Positions 60,461 to 64,000 of a DNA stretch of 64,000 nt are shown here, piece by piece. Numbering within the stretch: the first letter of the stretch is position 1; every line of letters begins with the position of its first letter. The stretch comes from Chaetoderma sp. LZ-2023a (Eukaryota > Mollusca > Caudofoveata > Chaetodermatida > Chaetodermatidae). The translations under genes were made by a program, and so were the position numbers. Location: NCBI GenBank assembly GCA_034401795.1, contig CM067370.1:104849387-104913386 (forward strand). The letters are read 5' to 3'. The notes beneath the pieces were generated by a model. The model was not told where the DNA came from. It saw only the letters and a program-made list of their open reading frames with translations, and made no database searches.

Positions 60461-61289
60461 ATACAGACCCGTGTAGAAATATGGTAGACCAATTTTCGTT
60501 CCGCTGGGAAAATTTGTTTTTTTAATTTTCCCAAAAAAGATTTCTGCCAGAATTTTCATCATTCAAAACAGCATTTGAACATATCAAAATATTTCGGGGT
60601 TTTGTTCAGGATCTCCACTACTTCCAATATTATTAGTGTTGTCATTGCACATAAATGTATTTGCCTGGAACAGTCGCGTAAATAGTGAAATGTTACCGAT
60701 TTGTATTACTCAAGTTTTTTATTTTTTTTACCAAAATCTGTTCGGCTAGTATATATCTTGTTTTCATTGTTTATTGCGTGGCCGCTCACGGCTACGATTA
60801 TATGTGGGTTGTGTCTATAATTGCATATAGGCGCGGCCATTTTGCGCAAAGGATTGTGGTCTCCATCAGCTAACTAGAGAGATAGATAGAGCGTACCTCT
60901 ATTTTTAGTTGGAACCATAGATTTAGGATATATAGTGGCTAGATCGCTCGTACGCATACGCTCACTATTGGGCGGGGGGGGGGATAGGAGTGATGTCGCG
61001 ACCGCTGGATCTTCACCGACTGACTTGACATCTGACGCAGACAATCAGATATGTATATAGCCTCCAAGTCAGTAAATTCTTTTTTTGTTAATTGGAATAG
61101 AAATTCTGCTTAAATAGCGTGCAAAATATGGAACTACAAAACTACAGTAAAAATAAATAGGGGAAATACGGTAATAAGTGAGCACATATTTCAGCACCAC
61201 CCCCCCCCCCCCCCTCCCCCCCCCCCACCCCCTTCCACTCCCCAGTAGGGTGACGTCACAGTCAAAATACTTAATGACTGGCATAGCTA
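60461..61289. other. No gene recognised; homopolymer tracts
   Basis: AT-rich with a G-run near 60972-60981 and a C-rich tract at 61198-61230. No conserved coding signal. Confidence 0.4.
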
Positions 61290-61460
61290 AGCCCAACAGG
61301 AACATTTAAGTCCTTCAACTGTACGAATTAAAGAGCTTTACTATTTAATAAGCAGCAGCATCCAGTCAAATTAGTTCCAAAATATCCAAGAGCTCACAAC
61401 CCCCACCCCCCCCTCCCATAGTTACCATGAAAGGGGGATTCTGGGAAGTCATGGTTCAAA
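61290..61460 (-). repeat. Family B MITE-like element, copy 11 (partial)
   Basis: 'ctgtacgaattaaagagct', 'ttactatttaataagca', 'cagtcaaattagttccaaa', then 'gattctgggaagtcatgg'. It lies directly upstream of, or is interrupted by, the LINE that follows. Confidence 0.6.
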
Positions 61461-62824
61461 GTATATATATAAATCACGACGACAACCTGTTTAAGTCTAT
61501 ATGCTTGGCCTCAACGTGGCGCAGGGGTGTAACCCACTGGGTGTCAATCCAGACATTTGGAGGGGCTAACCAGAGCATTATGCACAACGCTAATGAAATG
61601 ACACTTGGAGATCGAATCAACCGAAATGGTGCTCGCCTTGTGAGGATCCGCCAGGCAGGTGCAGCGCCGGGCTCCACGCCTCGAAGGAGCCCACCCTCAG
61701 CTACTGGAGGTCCCATCAACTCGTCTTGTGGAGCCAGGGGACGAGGATGGAGAGCTACTGGCCAACCGATAGAGAAAACCAACCCCAAAGAGAACCCTAG
61801 TATCAACATCATGCACTGGAACGCAGAAGGGGTTACCAACAAGAAATCTGAGCTCGAACAGTTCCTGTACGAAAACAACATTGATTTCTGCTGCATCCAA
61901 GAGACACACCTGCAAGAAGGTAAACAATTTAAGATCAGAGGCTACCAGATTTTCCGGTGTGATCGAAGAGGAAGAAAGAAATGTGGGGTGATCACCTTGG
62001 TCCGAAACAGCGTGAACGCCAGCCAGATCAAAACCTTTATGGAAGAGGCAGAATATATCAAGATCAAGGTAGCAACCAGCAACTCTGTGATTGACATTGT
62101 CAATTATTACTGCCCTAATGACAAGAATCTCTCACTTGACACAATCCAGGTCCCGGACTGCCACTTCCTCATTGCGGGAGACTTTAATGGCCAGTCCCAG
62201 AGCCGGGGATACAGAACACTTGATAAACGAGGAGAAGACATTGAAGCATGGCAAGATGAAAAGCACCTTTTACTTGTCAACGATCCCACATATAAGCCTA
62301 CCTTCTACCCACGCCGGTGGCACTCGACAACAACGCCGGACTTGGCATTTTGTACAGAAGACATTCACAGAAACCTCAGCAGAGTGGTCGGATCGCCATT
62401 AGGAGGAAGCGACCACCACCCAGTCCTCCTCTCTCTTTCTGGAGGTATTTCGACAAGTACACCGCAACATCCAAGGTGGAACTACAAAAAGGCAAATTGG
62501 AGTCTGTTCGGCATTCGTTCCAGTGAGCTTACCCAAAATATAGCAGTAGAAGGGAGAAACATCAACAATGTGGTCAAGGAATTTAATTCAAGTATCCTCA
62601 AGGCTGCCAACGAAGTGATTCCTCGAGGGTTCAGGAAAAACTACCGCCCCTACTGGACAACAGAACTGCAAGCAGCACATGATAAACTAGACAAGGCCAG
62701 AGAAGATGCAGAGGGTAATCCCCGTCATGAAAACCACTTCACGCTACAACAAACTAAAGCCAGGTATCTAAAGACCAAGCTGGAGGCCAAAAGAAGAAGC
62801 TGGAGGGAAGACGGCAGGGTTTAA
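61427..62824 (+). pseudogene. LINE ORF2 N-terminal part: endonuclease
   Basis: 465-codon frame. From residue ~125: 'INIMHWNAEGVTNKKSEL' (Asn of the family's start motif), 'CCIQETHLQEG' (catalytic Glu), 'VNYYCPNDKN', 'FLIAGDFNGQS' (GDFN block), 'TPDLAFCTED' and 'GGSDHHPVLLSL' (catalytic His in SDHHP). This is a complete exonuclease-endonuclease-phosphatase domain, which nicks the target for priming. The first ~120 residues are low-complexity and may not be translated. The frame ends at a TAA at 62822 where a frameshift separates it from the reverse transcriptase; 'KLWRLTKALN' in another frame (about 62840) continues the normal order. Confidence 0.85.
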
Positions 62825-64000
62825 TTTAGAGACACACCACAAAGCTATGGAGACTGACTAAAGCACTGAATGATGAGGGTGTCGGGGGAGAGAAGATTAC
62901 TCTTGAAGAAGATTTGCGAAGGCATATGCAAAAGAAAGCAACATTTCTATACCACGGATGCGTCAAAAAGAGGTTAGAAAAGAGCAAAAGGAAAGAACAG
63001 ACACCAACACTCACGATGCAATGAAAGTTGACATTAGTTTAGCAGAACTGAAGAAGGTTATCCGCCAATTGAAGAAGAAGAAATCTCCCAGGCCAGATGG
63101 CATTACGAATCAAATGATCCAACACCTTGGTAATGCATCTCTCCGCAAGTTGCTAGACATCTTTAATCTCAGTTGGACCAATGGAGAGGATCCTCAGTGC
63201 TGGAAGGAAGCCAGAATGACTCCTATTCTGAAAAAAGGGAAGAACAAGACGAAAGTGCTGAGCTACCGTCCTATCAGTCTTACAAGCTGCATATGTAAGA
63301 CCATGGAGCGCATCATCAACCAGCGGTTGCAGTGGTACCTGGAGTCGGAGAACATTATAGTTTCAGAGCAGGCCGGCTTCAGAAGATACAGGAGCACCGA
63401 AGATCAAACAACACATCTTGCACAGGTCATAGAGGACACTTTTCAAGCCAAGAAGGTGATGCTAGCTGCCTTTATCGATCTGCAGAAGGCATTTGACAAG
63501 GTGTGAAAGGATGGCCAACTCGTGAAGCTCCGGTGCACAGGCATCGGTGGCAACATGTTCCGATGGACCAAGTCGTACCCACACAATCGCAGAGCTAGGG
63601 TGCTGGTGGATGGACAATCTGGACAGAATGTATTGCTGAGACAAGGGGTGCCACAAAGCGGAGTATTATCACTAACTCTGTTCATACGCTTCATTAATGA
63701 CATTGTAGCAGAGCTGCCCAATGGGATCCAAGCAGCCCTCTATGCAGATGACCTCGTACTCTGGTGCACCGAGGAGTACACAACGACTGCCACGTACAGA
63801 ATGCAGCTCGCCTTGGACAGAATTACAGCTTGGGCCAATCGCTGGTGTATTACCATCAACAAAGAAAAATCATCAGCCATGCTATTCTCACTGTCCACCA
63901 AAACCAAGGTTGGCAATCTGACACTGGGCGGTACTCCACTCGAGTACGAGGACCATCAGCCATACCTGGAAGTCACCTACGACAGAAGATTAACATGGAA
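61480..64000 (+). mobile_element. LINE (non-LTR retrotransposon), runs off the right edge
   Basis: Contains an apurinic-type endonuclease frame followed by a reverse transcriptase, described separately. This is the youngest LINE in the window, with only a few disabling changes. 5' boundary uncertain; the 3' end is outside the window. Confidence 0.85.
62958..64000 (+). pseudogene. LINE ORF2: reverse transcriptase, one stop, truncated by window edge
   Basis: 'KKKSPRPDGITNQMIQHL', 'SYRPISLTSCICKTME', 'EQAGFRRYRSTEDQTTHL' and 'AAFIDLQKAFDKV' precede an in-frame TGA at 63504-63506, at a place where Trp is usual. The same frame goes on with 'QGVPQSGVLSLTLF' and the active site 'ALYADDLVLWC' (63741). 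Consistent with a Jockey/I-like LINE by motif order; clade not resolvable by eye. The domain continues past the window. Confidence 0.85.

Overview
The window looks like accessory-rich DNA from an invertebrate animal. Introns are large, GT-AG splice sites flank the short exons I recognise, microsatellites are long, and most of the sequence is transposable elements. The repeats that combine a 'caagatggccgcc' core, 'gacggacggac' minisatellite and a 'ggccaggtgagctaa' end are of a type I associate with molluscan genomes. A mollusc is therefore my best guess, but it is inference and not proven here.

Two host genes can be supported. A three-exon plus-strand gene (6461-10100) encodes a CD225/dispanin (IFITM-like) membrane protein with a long, probably disordered N-terminus. 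A minus-strand PMP22/claudin-superfamily gene is seen as two in-phase exons, 57213-57356 and the terminal exon 17346-17503. They are separated by a single intron of 39,709 bp, so nearly everything from 17.5 to 57.2 kb is intronic and made of mobile DNA. The upstream exons of this gene were not found.

Inside that intron lie, left to right: a decayed minus-strand LINE (about 19.6-21.0 kb); very long CA and TA microsatellites; a plus-strand relic resembling the transposase below (about 23.9-25.3 kb); a decayed minus-strand Ty3/gypsy element (about 25.5-30.4 kb); and a second, much fresher plus-strand Ty3/gypsy element at 30464-51500. The fresher element has 3.26-kb LTRs. A 6.17-kb Academ-like DNA transposon (32435-38600) is nested in its left LTR. 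Because the right LTR is an uninterrupted empty site, the transposon ends and a 3-bp TCA duplication can be read directly.

The fresher Ty3 element is the most unusual object. In addition to gag, protease, reverse transcriptase/RNase H and integrase it carries two extra cell-like domains. The first is an SGNH/GDSL-hydrolase-like reading frame upstream of gag (39829-40515). The second is an almost complete VRK-type (VRK1/VRK2-like) Ser/Thr kinase, translated in the same frame as the integrase tail (about 45840-47057). The coding region has several frameshifts and stops, so this copy is not autonomous as it stands.

Outside the intron, 1-17 kb and 57-64 kb are dominated by hairpin-forming MITE-like repeats (two families, here called A and B), by the 'aagatggcc' repeat family (here C), by a decayed LINE at about 2.2-4.4 kb, and by a partial LINE with endonuclease and reverse transcriptase that runs off the right edge (61.4-64.0 kb).
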